From CALKJU01 sp035326425 (GTDB lineage: Bacteria; Pseudomonadota; Alphaproteobacteria; Geminicoccales; Geminicoccaceae), in the NCBI GenBank assembly GCA_035326425.1, contig DAOLFG010000004.1, positions 1-64,000 on the forward strand: a stretch of DNA of 64,000 bases, given 5' to 3'. Of this stretch, positions 1-8,721 are shown piece by piece. Position 1 is the stretch's first letter. Each line of letters begins with the position of its first letter. The notes below the pieces were generated by a model. It had not been told where the DNA came from and did not search any database. It was given only the letters and a program-made list of their open reading frames with translations. The position numbers were made by a program, and so were the translations under genes.

Positions 1-88
1 CGGGAACAGGCGGCCGCGGGCTTTCGATTGCCATGCGCCGCCATCCGCACTAGCGTCCTTGCCAGCCTCGCCAGCGGGGGACCGGGGA

Positions 89-532
89 ATGCTCAAGGAA
101 TTCAAGGATTTTGCCCTCAAGGGCAACGTGCTCGACCTGGCCGTCGGCATCATCATCGGTGCCGCGTTCACCTCGATCGTCACATCGCTCGTCGACGACG
201 TGATCATGCCGCCCTTGGGCGTCATCCTCGGTGGCGTCGACTTCAGCGACAAATACATCCAGCTGACGCTGCGCGATCAGACCTTCCCGTCCCTGGCGGC
301 GGCACGGGCGGCGGGGGCGGCGGTGATCGCCTTCGGCTCGTTCATCAATGCCATCATCAAGTTCGTGATCGTCGCCTTCGCGCTGTTCATGGTCATCAAG
401 CAGTTCAACAACCTGAAGAAGCTGATCGAGAAGCAGGAGGCCGTCAAAGAGACGGCCGCACCGATACCCGCCGACGTGGCCCTGCTCGCCGAGATCCGCG
501 ATCTGCTCGCCAGAAAGGGCGGCGCGCCCTAG
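89..532 (+). CDS. mscL: Large-conductance mechanosensitive channel MscL
   Basis: Inner-membrane channel that opens under membrane tension and releases solutes on hypo-osmotic shock. The 147-residue product has the usual family length. It shows the N-terminal amphipathic helix (MLKEFKDFALKGN), a first membrane helix rich in Gly/Ala/Ile (LAVGIIIGAAFTSIV), a periplasmic loop, a second membrane helix (FINAIIKFVIVAFALF) and a charged C-terminal helix. I chose the ATG at 89 rather than the in-frame start at 59 because the family begins at MLKEF and a G-rich ribosome site (GGGGACCGGGGA) lies just before it. It is a single gene, and its stop overlaps the stop of the convergent next gene by a few bases. 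Confidence 0.95.
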   Translation: MLKEFKDFALKGNVLDLAVGIIIGAAFTSIVTSLVDDVIMPPLGVILGGVDFSDKYIQLTLRDQTFPSLAAARAAGAAVIAFGSFINAIIKFVIVAFALFMVIKQFNNLKKLIEKQEAVKETAAPIPADVALLAEIRDLLARKGGAP

Positions 533-1635
533 CCGGGCCGTGTGCCGAGGGTCAGGCCGAGGCCCTCGGCCCTACCCTCGACCGCCGCCGCGAGTGCGGC
601 GCGGGTCGCGGCCATGGCATAGCCTCGGCCGGCCAGCCAGGCCTCGTCGTAGTAGCTGCCGCGATAGCGCTCGCCGCCATCGCAGATCAGCGTGACGATG
701 CTGCCCTGTCGCCCCGCCGCCCTCATCTCGGCGGCGAGCGCCAGCACGCCGGCGAAATTGGTGCCGGTCGATCCGCCGCAGCGCCGGCCCAGCAGCCGCT
801 CCAGCTCGCCGAGCGCCGCCAGGCTGACCGCATCCGGAACCTTGTACATCCGGTCGACGATCTCGGGCAGGAACGAGGCCTCGACGCGCGGCCGGCCGAT
901 GCCCTCGATCGCCGAGCCGCGCGGCAGCGCGACATCGCGCCGGCCGCTGCGGTAGCCGTCGAAGAACGCCGAGTGCTCGGGATCGACCACACAGAGCCGG
1001 GTGGGCAGGCGACGATAGCGGATGAAGCGGCCGATCGTCGCCGACGTGCCGCCCGTGCCGGCGCCGACCACGATCCACGACGGCACGGGATGCGGCTCCA
1101 GCGCCAGTTGCTGGAAGATCGATTCGGCGATGTTGTTGTTGCCGCGCCAGTCCGTCGCCCGCTCGGCGAAGGTGAACTGGTCCATGAAATGGCCGCCGAG
1201 CTCGGCGGCGATGCGCCGACTCTCGGCCTCGACCGTCGTGGGATCGTCGACCAGGGCGCAGCGACCGCCCTGGAACGCGATGGCGGCGATCTTCTCGGGG
1301 CTGGTCGTGGCCGGCATCACGGCCACGAACGGCAGCCCCAGCAGGCGGGCGAAGTAGGCCTCCGACACCGCGGTCGAGCCCGAGGACGCCTCGACGATGG
1401 TCGTGCCCTCGCCGATCCAGCCGTTGCACAGGCCGTAGAGGAACAGCGAGCGCGCCAGCCGGTGCTTCAGGCTGCCGCTGGGATGGGTCGACTCGTCCTT
1501 GAAGTAGAGCCGGATGCCCGGGAATGCCGGCAGATCCAGCGGCACGAGATGGGTATCCGCCGAGCGGTGGGAGTCGGCCTCCAGCCGCCTGACCGCTTCC
1601 TCGCTCCAGCGGCGCCCGTCGTCGCGCACGGCCAT
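529..1635 (-). CDS. PLP-dependent cysteine synthase-fold enzyme, Cds1-like
   Basis: A 368-residue fold-type II PLP enzyme. Lys57 in SGSLKHR is the expected Schiff-base lysine, SSGST (84-88) the substrate loop, and VGAGTGGTSATIG the phosphate-binding glycine loop. It is longer and more divergent than CysK, with SSGST in place of T[SA]GNTG. This matches the Cds1-like subgroup, some members of which act as L-cysteine desulfhydrases releasing H2S; the direction of reaction here is inferred. The gene converges on mscL and diverges from the Prx/oxygenase gene at 1725. A bona fide cysteine synthase lies at 4503 and a sulfurtransferase at 5513, so this end of the window is enriched in sulfur amino-acid enzymes. 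Confidence 0.82.
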   Translation of the reverse strand: MAVRDDGRRWSEEAVRRLEADSHRSADTHLVPLDLPAFPGIRLYFKDESTHPSGSLKHRLARSLFLYGLCNGWIGEGTTIVEASSGSTAVSEAYFARLLGLPFVAVMPATTSPEKIAAIAFQGGRCALVDDPTTVEAESRRIAAELGGHFMDQFTFAERATDWRGNNNIAESIFQQLALEPHPVPSWIVVGAGTGGTSATIGRFIRYRRLPTRLCVVDPEHSAFFDGYRSGRRDVALPRGSAIEGIGRPRVEASFLPEIVDRMYKVPDAVSLAALGELERLLGRRCGGSTGTNFAGVLALAAEMRAAGRQGSIVTLICDGGERYRGSYYDEAWLAGRGYAMAATRAALAAAVEGRAEGLGLTLGTRPG

Positions 1636-1724
1636 ACCTCGTTGCCTCGGGCAGGCGTGAATAATTGCACGGCGAAGCGCCCGGCGTTAGATTTCTGACG
1701 AGTCTCGAGCGGAAAGGACCCGAA

Positions 1725-2879
1725 ATGACGCCGACGATCCAGATGCGCCCTGGCGATCCGGCACCCTGGTTCAAGGCGCACTGCGGCACCAATCCCAACT
1801 ACAGCTTCGACACCGTCGCCGGACGATACGTCCTGCTGGCCTTCTTCGGCCCGGCCGACGGCGAGATGGCCCGCGTCTGCAGGGCAGCGATCGCCGGCAA
1901 TCGCGAGCTGTTCGACGACGACAAGCTCTGCTTCTTCGGCATCACCTCCGACCCGCGCGAACGCGCCGAGCCGCACTGCCCGACCGTCCTGCCCGGTATC
2001 CGCTACTTCTTCGACGCCGACCTCGCCGTCGCGAAGCAGTTCGGCGCCTTCGAGCAGGGGCCCGACAGCCAGTCCAACGCCTATCGCTGCTTCTGGCTGG
2101 TGCTCGATCCGATGCTGCGGGTCGTCGGCCGGGTGGCCTTCACGACCGACGACCGGCACGTCGCCGCCATCATGAGCCTGCTGCGCCGGCTGCCGCCGGT
2201 CGATCACCACGCCGAGACCGTCCAGTTCGCGCCGGTGCTGGTGCTGCCCAGGGTGTTCGAGCCCGACCTCTGTCGCCGGCTGATCGGCTACTACGACGAC
2301 CAGGGCGGCAAGGAATCCGGCTTCATGCGCGACGTCGGCGGCAAGACCGTCGGCATCGTCGACCGTGCCCACAAGCAGCGATTCGACTGCACCATCGAGG
2401 ACGAGGACCTGCGCAACGCCGCCCGCTCGCGCATCGAGCGGCGGCTGATCCCAGAGATCCGCAAGTGCTTCCAGTTCAAGGTCACGCGGATGGAGCGCTA
2501 TATCGTCGCCTGCTACGATGCCGAGAGCGGCGGCCATTTCAACGCCCATCGCGACGACACCACGTTCGGCACGGCGCACCGGCGCTTCGCCTGCACCATC
2601 AATCTCAACGCCGAGTCCTACCAGGGCGGCGACCTCAGCTTCCCGGAGTTCGGGACCCGCCAGTACCGCGCACCCACCGGCGGCGCCGTCGTGTTCTCCT
2701 GCTCGTTGCTGCACAAGGTCCACAAGGTCACCGACGGCAAGCGCTACGCCTTCCTGCCGTTCCTCTACGACGAGGCGGCAGCGCGCGTCCGGGCGCAGAA
2801 CAATGCGCGGCTGGGCGAGGATGTCGGCGAGTATCGCGGCTTGACACCGCAGCAGCCGGCGGCGTCGCCCGCCGCCTAG
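1725..2879 (+). CDS. Peroxiredoxin-like / prolyl-4-hydroxylase-type 2OG-Fe(II) oxygenase fusion
   Basis: A two-domain soluble protein of 384 residues. Residues about 1-160 have a thioredoxin/peroxiredoxin fold pattern (PGDPAPWF start, LLAFFGPADGEMARVCRAA with Cys52 near the peroxidatic position). Residues about 165-350 are a 2OG-Fe(II) dioxygenase with the iron triad His275-x-Asp277 (HFNAHRD) and His330 (SLLHKV), plus basic residues at 339-340 for 2-oxoglutarate. The peroxidatic loop is not canonical (no PxxxTxxC), so peroxidase activity is uncertain. The hydroxylase site looks intact; its substrate is unknown. The ATG at 1725 follows a good ribosome site (GGAAAGGA). The stop overlaps the stop of the convergent downstream gene. 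Confidence 0.85.
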   Translation: MTPTIQMRPGDPAPWFKAHCGTNPNYSFDTVAGRYVLLAFFGPADGEMARVCRAAIAGNRELFDDDKLCFFGITSDPRERAEPHCPTVLPGIRYFFDADLAVAKQFGAFEQGPDSQSNAYRCFWLVLDPMLRVVGRVAFTTDDRHVAAIMSLLRRLPPVDHHAETVQFAPVLVLPRVFEPDLCRRLIGYYDDQGGKESGFMRDVGGKTVGIVDRAHKQRFDCTIEDEDLRNAARSRIERRLIPEIRKCFQFKVTRMERYIVACYDAESGGHFNAHRDDTTFGTAHRRFACTINLNAESYQGGDLSFPEFGTRQYRAPTGGAVVFSCSLLHKVHKVTDGKRYAFLPFLYDEAAARVRAQNNARLGEDVGEYRGLTPQQPAASPAA

Positions 2880-4396
2880 CTCAGCAGTCCGCGGGCATCG
2901 GCCGCCACCTCGCCGAGCGGCCGGTCGGCCCTGACGTGCGGCCAGGCGATGGGTGTGTCGTCGATCGCCCGCTGCAGCCGTACCACCCGGGCGTCGGCAT
3001 CCGAGGCATCGTGCCTGCGGCTCTCGACGCGGCGCTCCAGCATCTCCTCGGGTGCCGTGAGCCATATGCCTGTGAATGGCACCCCTGCCGAGGCCGCCAC
3101 GGCCTCGATGCGCGCCCGCTGCTCGGGCCTGCCATAGACCCCGTCGGCGATGACGGTCCGGCCTGCATGCAGCAGCCGGGCCGCCAGCTGCGCCACTTCC
3201 TCGAACACCCGCTCGCTGACCTCGGGCCGATAGGCTTCCTCCGGCAGCCGTTCGGTCGGCTGCCGTCCGAACAGCCGCTTGCGCACGACGTCGCTGCGGA
3301 CCACCACCGCCCCGGGCAGCGGTCCGAGCGACGGTGCCAGCTCCGCCGCGACCGACGACTTGCCGGTGCCCGATCGACCGCCGATGGCGACCAGCCTCAC
3401 GGGCTGCGGCTCGAGGGCCGTCCGCGCCAGCGCCAGATAGGCCCTGGCCCGCGCGGCGGCCTCGCCCCGCTCGACGGCTTCCGGCTGGTTCTCGGTGCCG
3501 AAGCCCTCGACCTTGGCACGGATCGCCGCGCGCACGCCGATGAACAGCGGCATCAGCGCCAGCCCCTCGACCTCGCCGGTGATCTCGACATAGCGCTGCA
3601 GCAGCATCCAGGCCTGCGGCTCCAGCGCCCGCTCGACCAGATCCATCACCAGGAAGGCCAGGTCGTAGAGCACGTCGATGCAGGCGAAGCTCTCGTCGAA
3701 CTCGATGCAGTCGAACAGCACCGGCCGGTCGTCCAGCAGCACGACGTTGCGGAGATGCAGATCGCCGTGACAATGCCTGACGCGGCCGTCGCGGCGGCGC
3801 CGCTCGAGCAGCTCCCGCTGCCGGCGCAGCTGGGCGCGGCTGGCGGCGTCGACCGCCGCCACCGCATCCGCCGGCAGGAGGTCGCGCGACAGCCGGGCCA
3901 GATCCTGGGCATTGCCCTCGACGACCTCGTTCATGCCCGCCCAGCCGCCCTCCTCGGGCCGGACCTCGGCAGCCGCATGGAAGCGCGCGATCTCCTCCGC
4001 CAGCTCGTCGATGCGACGACGGTCGAGCTCGCCGCGCTCGGCGAGCTGGCTGTAGAGAGCATCGCCGGGAAAGCGCCGCATCTGCAGCAGCCATTCGACC
4101 GGCTGGCCGCCGCCGTCGACGGCTAAGCGCCCCCCGGCATCCCGGGTCACGGGCCGGACCGCCTCGTAGATCATCGGAGCCGTGCGCCGGTTGAGCCGGA
4201 GCTCGTCGCGCAACGCCTGCTCGCGCCGGGCGAGCGTCGAGAAGTCGAGGAAGCTGAATGTCACGGCCCGCTTCATCTTCCAGGCGCGGCCGTCTTCGAG
4301 AAAGACGATCGCGGCATGGGTGTCGACCCTCTCGACCGGCCGGGCGAACGCGGCACCCCCGAGGAAGGTGATCACCTCCGCCTGCTCGTCGCTCAT
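2876..4396 (-). CDS. Bifunctional aminoglycoside-phosphotransferase-like / AAA P-loop kinase protein
   Basis: A 506-residue fusion. The N-terminal about 330 residues resemble the APH/choline-kinase fold, with the catalytic loop HGDLHLRN and the metal-binding stretch LFDCIEFDE. The C-terminal about 170 residues form a P-loop kinase with Walker A GRSGTGKSS. This architecture is widespread in proteobacteria, but its substrate is not established. The ATG at 4396 (MSDEQAEVITFL) was chosen because the longer reading frame upstream is low-complexity and lies in the divergent promoter region shared with cysK. It is probably cytoplasmic; there is no signal or membrane segment. Convergent overlap with the upstream-numbered oxygenase gene is 4 bp. 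Confidence 0.85.
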   Translation of the reverse strand: MSDEQAEVITFLGGAAFARPVERVDTHAAIVFLEDGRAWKMKRAVTFSFLDFSTLARREQALRDELRLNRRTAPMIYEAVRPVTRDAGGRLAVDGGGQPVEWLLQMRRFPGDALYSQLAERGELDRRRIDELAEEIARFHAAAEVRPEEGGWAGMNEVVEGNAQDLARLSRDLLPADAVAAVDAASRAQLRRQRELLERRRRDGRVRHCHGDLHLRNVVLLDDRPVLFDCIEFDESFACIDVLYDLAFLVMDLVERALEPQAWMLLQRYVEITGEVEGLALMPLFIGVRAAIRAKVEGFGTENQPEAVERGEAAARARAYLALARTALEPQPVRLVAIGGRSGTGKSSVAAELAPSLGPLPGAVVVRSDVVRKRLFGRQPTERLPEEAYRPEVSERVFEEVAQLAARLLHAGRTVIADGVYGRPEQRARIEAVAASAGVPFTGIWLTAPEEMLERRVESRRHDASDADARVVRLQRAIDDTPIAWPHVRADRPLGEVAADARGLLS

Positions 4397-4502
4397 CCAC
4401 CCAGCCCCTGTCGCCGCCGCGCGGGGCGGCCCCTGCGCTTGCGACCGCCCCCCTGCCTGTCTACATGAACGCCGAACCCCTCGGTGGAAAGACAGGGACA
4501 CG

Positions 4503-5504
4503 ATGGGAACTCGAGCCGGATTCGTCGACCTGATCGGCAACACGCCCCTTGTCCGGTTGAACAAGGCGTCCGAGCTGACCGGCTGCGAGATCCTGGGGAA
4601 GTGCGAGTTCCTCAATCCCGGCGGCAGCATCAAGGACCGGGCCGCCCTCGCCATCGTCAAGGACGCCGAGGCCCGCGGCCTGCTGAAGCCGGGCGGCGTC
4701 ATCGTCGAGGGCACGGCCGGCAACACCGGCATCGGTCTCGGCCTCGTCGGCAATGTCCGCGGCTACCGCACCGTCATCGTGATGCCGGAGACCCAGAGCG
4801 AAGAGAAGAAGGACATGCTCCGGCTGATCGGCTGCGACCTGCGGCTGGTGCCGGCGGTGCCCTACCGTGATCCCAACAATTATGTGAAATATTCCGGCCG
4901 GCTCGCCGCCGAGCTGGCCGAGAGCGAACCCAACGGCGCCATATGGGCCAACCAGTTCGACAATACCGCCAACCGGCGCGGCCACTACGAGACCACGGGC
5001 CCCGAGATCTGGGAGCAGACCGCCGGTGAGGTCGACGCCTTCACCTGCGCCGTCGGCAGCGGCGGCACGCTGGGCGGCGTCGGCATGTTCCTGAAGGAGC
5101 GCAACCCGGCCGTGCGCATCGTCTGCGCCGATCCGATGGGGGCCGCACTCTACAACTTCTACAAGCACGGCGAGCTCAAGGCCGAGGGCAGCTCGATCAC
5201 CGAGGGTATCGGCCAGGGCCGCATCACCGCCAACCTCGAGGGTGCTCCCGTCGACGACGCCGTGCAGATCACCGACGCCGAGGCGCTGCCCATCATCTTC
5301 GACCTCGTCATCGAGGAGGGGCTGGTGCTGGGCGGCTCGTCGGGCATCAACGTCGCCGGCGCCATCCGGGTCGCACGCGACCTCGGGCCGGGCCACACCG
5401 TGGTGACGGTGCTGTGCGACTACGGCAACCGCTACCAGAGCAAGCTGTTCAACCCCGCCTTCCTGCGGGAGCGGGGCCTGCCCGCCCCGTCCTGGCTGTC
5501 GTGA
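4503..5504 (+). CDS. cysK: Cysteine synthase A (O-acetylserine sulfhydrylase)
   Basis: Makes L-cysteine from O-acetylserine and sulfide using PLP. The 333-residue protein begins FVDLIGNTPLVRLN. Lys44 in NPGGSIKDR is the PLP lysine, TAGNTG (71-76) the substrate loop, GSGGTLGG the phosphate loop, and GGSSGINVAGA the PLP-ring serine region. The start at 4503 is preceded by a purine-rich ribosome site (GGAAAGACAGGGA). It is followed after 8 bp by a 3-mercaptopyruvate sulfurtransferase, so cysK, sseA-like and GNAT genes probably form one operon. TAGNTG rather than TSGNTG is common in alphaproteobacterial CysK. Confidence 0.93.
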   Translation: MGTRAGFVDLIGNTPLVRLNKASELTGCEILGKCEFLNPGGSIKDRAALAIVKDAEARGLLKPGGVIVEGTAGNTGIGLGLVGNVRGYRTVIVMPETQSEEKKDMLRLIGCDLRLVPAVPYRDPNNYVKYSGRLAAELAESEPNGAIWANQFDNTANRRGHYETTGPEIWEQTAGEVDAFTCAVGSGGTLGGVGMFLKERNPAVRIVCADPMGAALYNFYKHGELKAEGSSITEGIGQGRITANLEGAPVDDAVQITDAEALPIIFDLVIEEGLVLGGSSGINVAGAIRVARDLGPGHTVVTVLCDYGNRYQSKLFNPAFLRERGLPAPSWLS

Positions 5505-5512
5505 GGCCGTCC

Positions 5513-6355
5513 ATGCCCGTTTCCGAAGCGCTGGTCTCGACCGAATGGCTGGCCGGCCATCTGGGCTCGCCGGACGTGCGCGTCGTGGATGCCACTTGGT
5601 ACCTGCCGAACCAGGGCCGCGACGCCAAGGCCGAGCACGCCGCGGCGCACATCCCGGGTGCCGTCTATTTCGACATAGACGACATAGCCGACGACGGCTC
5701 CTCCCTGCCGCACATGCTGCCGAGCCCTGCCAAATTCAGCTCGCGCGTCCGCAAGCTCGGCCTCGGCGACGGCGTGCGCATCGTCGTCTACGACGCCAAC
5801 CGCTTCATGGCCTCGGCGCGCGTCTGGTGGATGTTCCGGCTGTTCGGCCACGGCGACGTGACGGTGCTGGACGGCGGGCTCGGCAAGTGGCGCGCCGAAG
5901 ACCGGCCGGTCGACGATCGTCCGGTCCGACCGGTCGAGCGCCATTTCACCGCACGGCTGAACAACATGCTGGTGCGCGACCTCGACCAGATGCGCGCCAA
6001 TCTGGCACGGCGCATGGAGCAGGTCGTCGATGTGCGCAGCGCCGGCCGCTTCAACGCCACCGATCCCGAGCCGCGCCCAGGGCTGCGCGCGGGCCACATT
6101 CCCGGCAGCGTCAACCTGCCCTTCTCCGATCTCGTCGCCGCCGACGCCACGCTCAACCCCCGGGATGTGCTGCAGGAGCGGGTGGCGCAGGCCGGCATCG
6201 ATCTCGAACGACCGATCGTCACCTCCTGCGGCTCGGGCGTGTCGGCGGCCGTGCTGAGCCTGGCCCTGTTCACCCTCGGCCATCCCGGGGCCGCCGTGTA
6301 CGACGGCTCGTGGTCGGAATGGGGCAGCCGGACCGATACGCCGATCGACCGGTGA
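5513..6355 (+). CDS. sseA: 3-mercaptopyruvate sulfurtransferase (two-rhodanese-domain)
   Basis: Transfers sulfur from 3-mercaptopyruvate (or thiosulfate) to thiol acceptors or cyanide. The 280 residues form two rhodanese domains. The N-terminal one is inactive (HIPGAVYFDIDDIAD); the C-terminal one carries the catalytic Cys239 in TSCGSGVSAA. The CGSGV loop favours mercaptopyruvate over thiosulfate. It lies 8 bp after cysK and its stop overlaps the GTG of the next gene (GTGA). The context supports a role in cysteine breakdown or sulfur trafficking. The first 33 codons of a longer frame overlapping cysK were discarded. Confidence 0.93.
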   Translation: MPVSEALVSTEWLAGHLGSPDVRVVDATWYLPNQGRDAKAEHAAAHIPGAVYFDIDDIADDGSSLPHMLPSPAKFSSRVRKLGLGDGVRIVVYDANRFMASARVWWMFRLFGHGDVTVLDGGLGKWRAEDRPVDDRPVRPVERHFTARLNNMLVRDLDQMRANLARRMEQVVDVRSAGRFNATDPEPRPGLRAGHIPGSVNLPFSDLVAADATLNPRDVLQERVAQAGIDLERPIVTSCGSGVSAAVLSLALFTLGHPGAAVYDGSWSEWGSRTDTPIDR

Positions 6356-6930
6356 CGACCGTCCCGGCCTACAGGCCGCCCCCGGTCACCGGCCGGGCCG
6401 AGGCCCGTATCTGGTCGCTGGTGATGCGGACACGGCCGGCGCGTCCGCCGACCGTGCCGCCACTCGGCACCGACATCGTCCGCGCGGAGCGGATCACGGC
6501 GTCGTTCTACCGCTATCTCTACGATACCGTGGGCGGTCCCTGGTGCTGGACGGCACGGCGCCTGATCGACGACGACGAGCTGCTGCGCCGGGTGCGGGAT
6601 CCCGGCGTGGAGATCGACGTGCTGTGGGCGGGCGGCGTTCCAGCCGGCTACGTCGAGTTCGCCGCCGACGAGATGCCGGCGATCTGGATCGCCTATTTCG
6701 GCCTGGTGCCCGAGTTCATCGGCAGACGGCTGGGCGGCCGCTTCCTCGACTGGGCGGTCGACCGCGCCTGGGAGCTCGGCGCCGGCGAGGTCCGAGTGCA
6801 GACCTGCAGCCTCGACCACGAGGCCGCCTTGCCCAACTACGAGCGCGCCGGTTTCGAGCTCGAATCCGCCCGCATCGAGCATGTCGACGTGATCGAAGGC
6901 GTCGCCGTCCGGCCGCGGTCCGGCGCCTAG
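6352..6930 (+). CDS. GNAT family N-acetyltransferase
   Basis: A 192-residue cytoplasmic acetyltransferase of the GNAT fold. The pattern IAYFGLVPEFIGRRLGGRFLD gives the beta4 strand and acetyl-CoA pyrophosphate loop (G[RK]xxGG), followed by VRVQTCSLDHEAALPNYERAGF, the usual C-terminal half. The substrate is not predictable. The GTG at 6352 sits in a 4-bp overlap with the preceding sulfurtransferase stop, suggesting translational coupling. An internal ATG at 6424 is possible but would shorten the N-terminus. Confidence 0.85.
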   Translation: MTTVPAYRPPPVTGRAEARIWSLVMRTRPARPPTVPPLGTDIVRAERITASFYRYLYDTVGGPWCWTARRLIDDDELLRRVRDPGVEIDVLWAGGVPAGYVEFAADEMPAIWIAYFGLVPEFIGRRLGGRFLDWAVDRAWELGAGEVRVQTCSLDHEAALPNYERAGFELESARIEHVDVIEGVAVRPRSGA

Positions 6931-6965
6931 CCGCGGGGCCGCCGCTGCCGACGCCGCTGGAGCAT

Positions 6966-7928
6966 GTGGTCGAGCGTTGCTTCGGGGCCGAGGCCGGGCT
7001 CTCCCGCTCCCCGTATCCCGGCGCCGCCGCCTATCTCGTGGTGAGCGGCGCCAGCGGTCCGCGCTGGCTGTTGCCGGCGCACACCCGGCGGAGCGCATTC
7101 GTGGCCGTCCGCTCGTGGTCGCCGCACGACCGGATCGCGGCCCTCGAGTGGCGGGTCCTCGTCGCCGCCTGGCGCCTCGGCGTGGCGGCCCTGCTGCCCG
7201 GCGTCGATCGCATCTGGATCGCGGGCAGCCGGGCGACGCTCGGGCCCTGCATCCACCTGGGCACGCCCGACCGCCGGCAGAAGGCCGTGCTGTTTCACGG
7301 CCCGGACCCCGTCACGGTCGAGAAGGTCGCGATCCACGACGATGCCCATGCCGCGGTGGCGCGCGAGGCCGCCACCCTCGAGGCCGTGGCGCAGCTGCGC
7401 CCCGGGCTCGCACCCGAGCTCCTGGGATCCACCGGCGGCTCGATGCGCACCGCATGGATCGACGGCAGCCTGCCGCCGGCCCGCCTGGACGAGCCGGTAT
7501 TGGACCTGCTGGCCTCGCTGCGCCTCGGTCACGCCACGCCCACCGGGGCGGACGGACTGCCGGAGCATCTGCCGGCCTATATCGAGCACGGCGATTTCGC
7601 GCCCTGGAACCTCCGCCTCGATCGCGGCAGGCTGCGGCTGCTCGACTGGGAGGATGCGCGCATCCCCGGCCTGCCCCTGCAGGACCTGATCGGCTGGCAC
7701 CTGGCGGTCGGCCATGTCGCCGGGCGCAGGCCCGTGGCCGAGGTCCTGAACCGGCATCGACCGGTCCTCGACGCCTTCGCCCGCCGCATCGGCCTCGACG
7801 CCGCGACCGTCCCGCCGCTCGTCCGCCTCCACCTCCATCGCAGGCGGGAGCTCGCCCGAAACAGGGACGATGCCGGGCTGGCCGCCGCGATCGACGCTGC
7901 GCTTACGGCCAGCGAAAGGTGGTGGTGA
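6966..7928 (+). CDS. APH-like phosphotransferase family protein
   Basis: About 320 residues, with a C-terminal phosphotransferase core: the catalytic loop IEHGDFAPWNLRL and the metal site LRLLDWEDA, as in aminoglycoside or choline kinases. The N-terminal half is unusually divergent and lacks an obvious nucleotide-loop signature. There is no ATG in frame near the start. The GTG at 6966, with GGAG about 4 bases before it, is the best guess; a CTG at 6945 is possible. It follows the GNAT gene by 35 bp in the same direction and converges on the MBL hydrolase gene 10 bp away. The substrate is unknown. Confidence 0.7.
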   Translation: MVERCFGAEAGLSRSPYPGAAAYLVVSGASGPRWLLPAHTRRSAFVAVRSWSPHDRIAALEWRVLVAAWRLGVAALLPGVDRIWIAGSRATLGPCIHLGTPDRRQKAVLFHGPDPVTVEKVAIHDDAHAAVAREAATLEAVAQLRPGLAPELLGSTGGSMRTAWIDGSLPPARLDEPVLDLLASLRLGHATPTGADGLPEHLPAYIEHGDFAPWNLRLDRGRLRLLDWEDARIPGLPLQDLIGWHLAVGHVAGRRPVAEVLNRHRPVLDAFARRIGLDAATVPPLVRLHLHRRRELARNRDDAGLAAAIDAALTASERWW

Positions 7929-7938
7929 GTGGCCTTCG

Positions 7939-8721
7939 CTAGGCCTGCAGCGGATCCGGCAGCTCGATCACCTGGCCGTCATAGGCGGGCTCGATGCCGG
8001 CCGGCAGCCTGGCGAGCCAGGTGGCGTAGTCGACCTCGTGGTTCATGTGGGTGAGCCAGGCCCGGCTCGGCCCGATCCGCTCGATCCAGCCCAGGGTCCG
8101 CTCCAGATGGGCGTGGCTGGGGTGCGGACTGTCGCGCAGCGCGTCGACCACCCACGCCTCGACGCCCTCGAGGGCCGCCAGCGCCTCGTCGTAGAGCTGG
8201 TCGCAGTCGGTCGAGTAGGCGAAATCCCCCACCCGCAGCCCCCAGCTGTCGCTGCGTCCGTGACGCTGCCTGAACGGCACGACGCCGACCGGCCCGATGG
8301 CGAACGGCCCGTCGAACGGCACGGGGTCGAGCTGCGGTCGCCAGTAGCCGTGCTCGGTGCGGCTCTGCTGGAAGGCATATGTGAAGCGACCGCGGATGTG
8401 ATCGAGCACGCCGGCCTCGCCATAGGCGGGGATCGACCGGTTCATGGCATTGTTGAGGGCCCGGAAGTCATCGATCCCGTGCACATGGTCGGCATGCGCA
8501 TGGGTGTAGATCATCGCATCGATCCGCCGCACGTCGGCATCGAGCAGCTGCATGCGCATGTCGGGGCCGCTGTCCACCAGGATGACCTGGTCCAGCGCCT
8601 CGATCAGGATCGAGCAGCGGCGGCGCTTGTTGCGCGGATCGGGCGAGCGGCAGACCGCGCAGCCGCAGCCGATCATCGGCACGCCCGAGGACGTGCCGCA
8701 GCCGAGGACGGTGACCCTCAC
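7939..8721 (-). CDS. MBL-fold metallo-hydrolase (PhnP-like phosphodiesterase family)
   Basis: A 260-residue beta-lactamase-fold hydrolase. It begins with the family hallmark VTVLGCGTSSGVPMIGCGCAVC (cysteine-containing, zinc-binding in PhnP) and has the metal motif THAHADHVHG, then further His/Asp ligands (STDCDQLYD, HMNHEVDY). Relatives cleave cyclic phosphodiesters; the true substrate is unknown. The GTG at 8721 overlaps the tatD stop by 4 bp (GTGA). It is the last gene of the rlpA-to-MBL minus-strand string, an order common in alphaproteobacteria. Confidence 0.88.
   Translation of the reverse strand: MRVTVLGCGTSSGVPMIGCGCAVCRSPDPRNKRRRCSILIEALDQVILVDSGPDMRMQLLDADVRRIDAMIYTHAHADHVHGIDDFRALNNAMNRSIPAYGEAGVLDHIRGRFTYAFQQSRTEHGYWRPQLDPVPFDGPFAIGPVGVVPFRQRHGRSDSWGLRVGDFAYSTDCDQLYDEALAALEGVEAWVVDALRDSPHPSHAHLERTLGWIERIGPSRAWLTHMNHEVDYATWLARLPAGIEPAYDGQVIELPDPLQA

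Noticed and set aside
1..88. tRNA or other RNA gene at the left edge or in the larger gaps
   Set aside because: No cloverleaf or conserved RNA element could be drawn in any gap. The first 88 bases are plain upstream sequence of mscL.
28..1698. A 556-codon plus-strand open frame over mscL and the PLP enzyme
   Set aside because: Low-complexity Arg/Ala/Pro translation with no motif; it is a shadow of two real genes in a GC-rich sequence.
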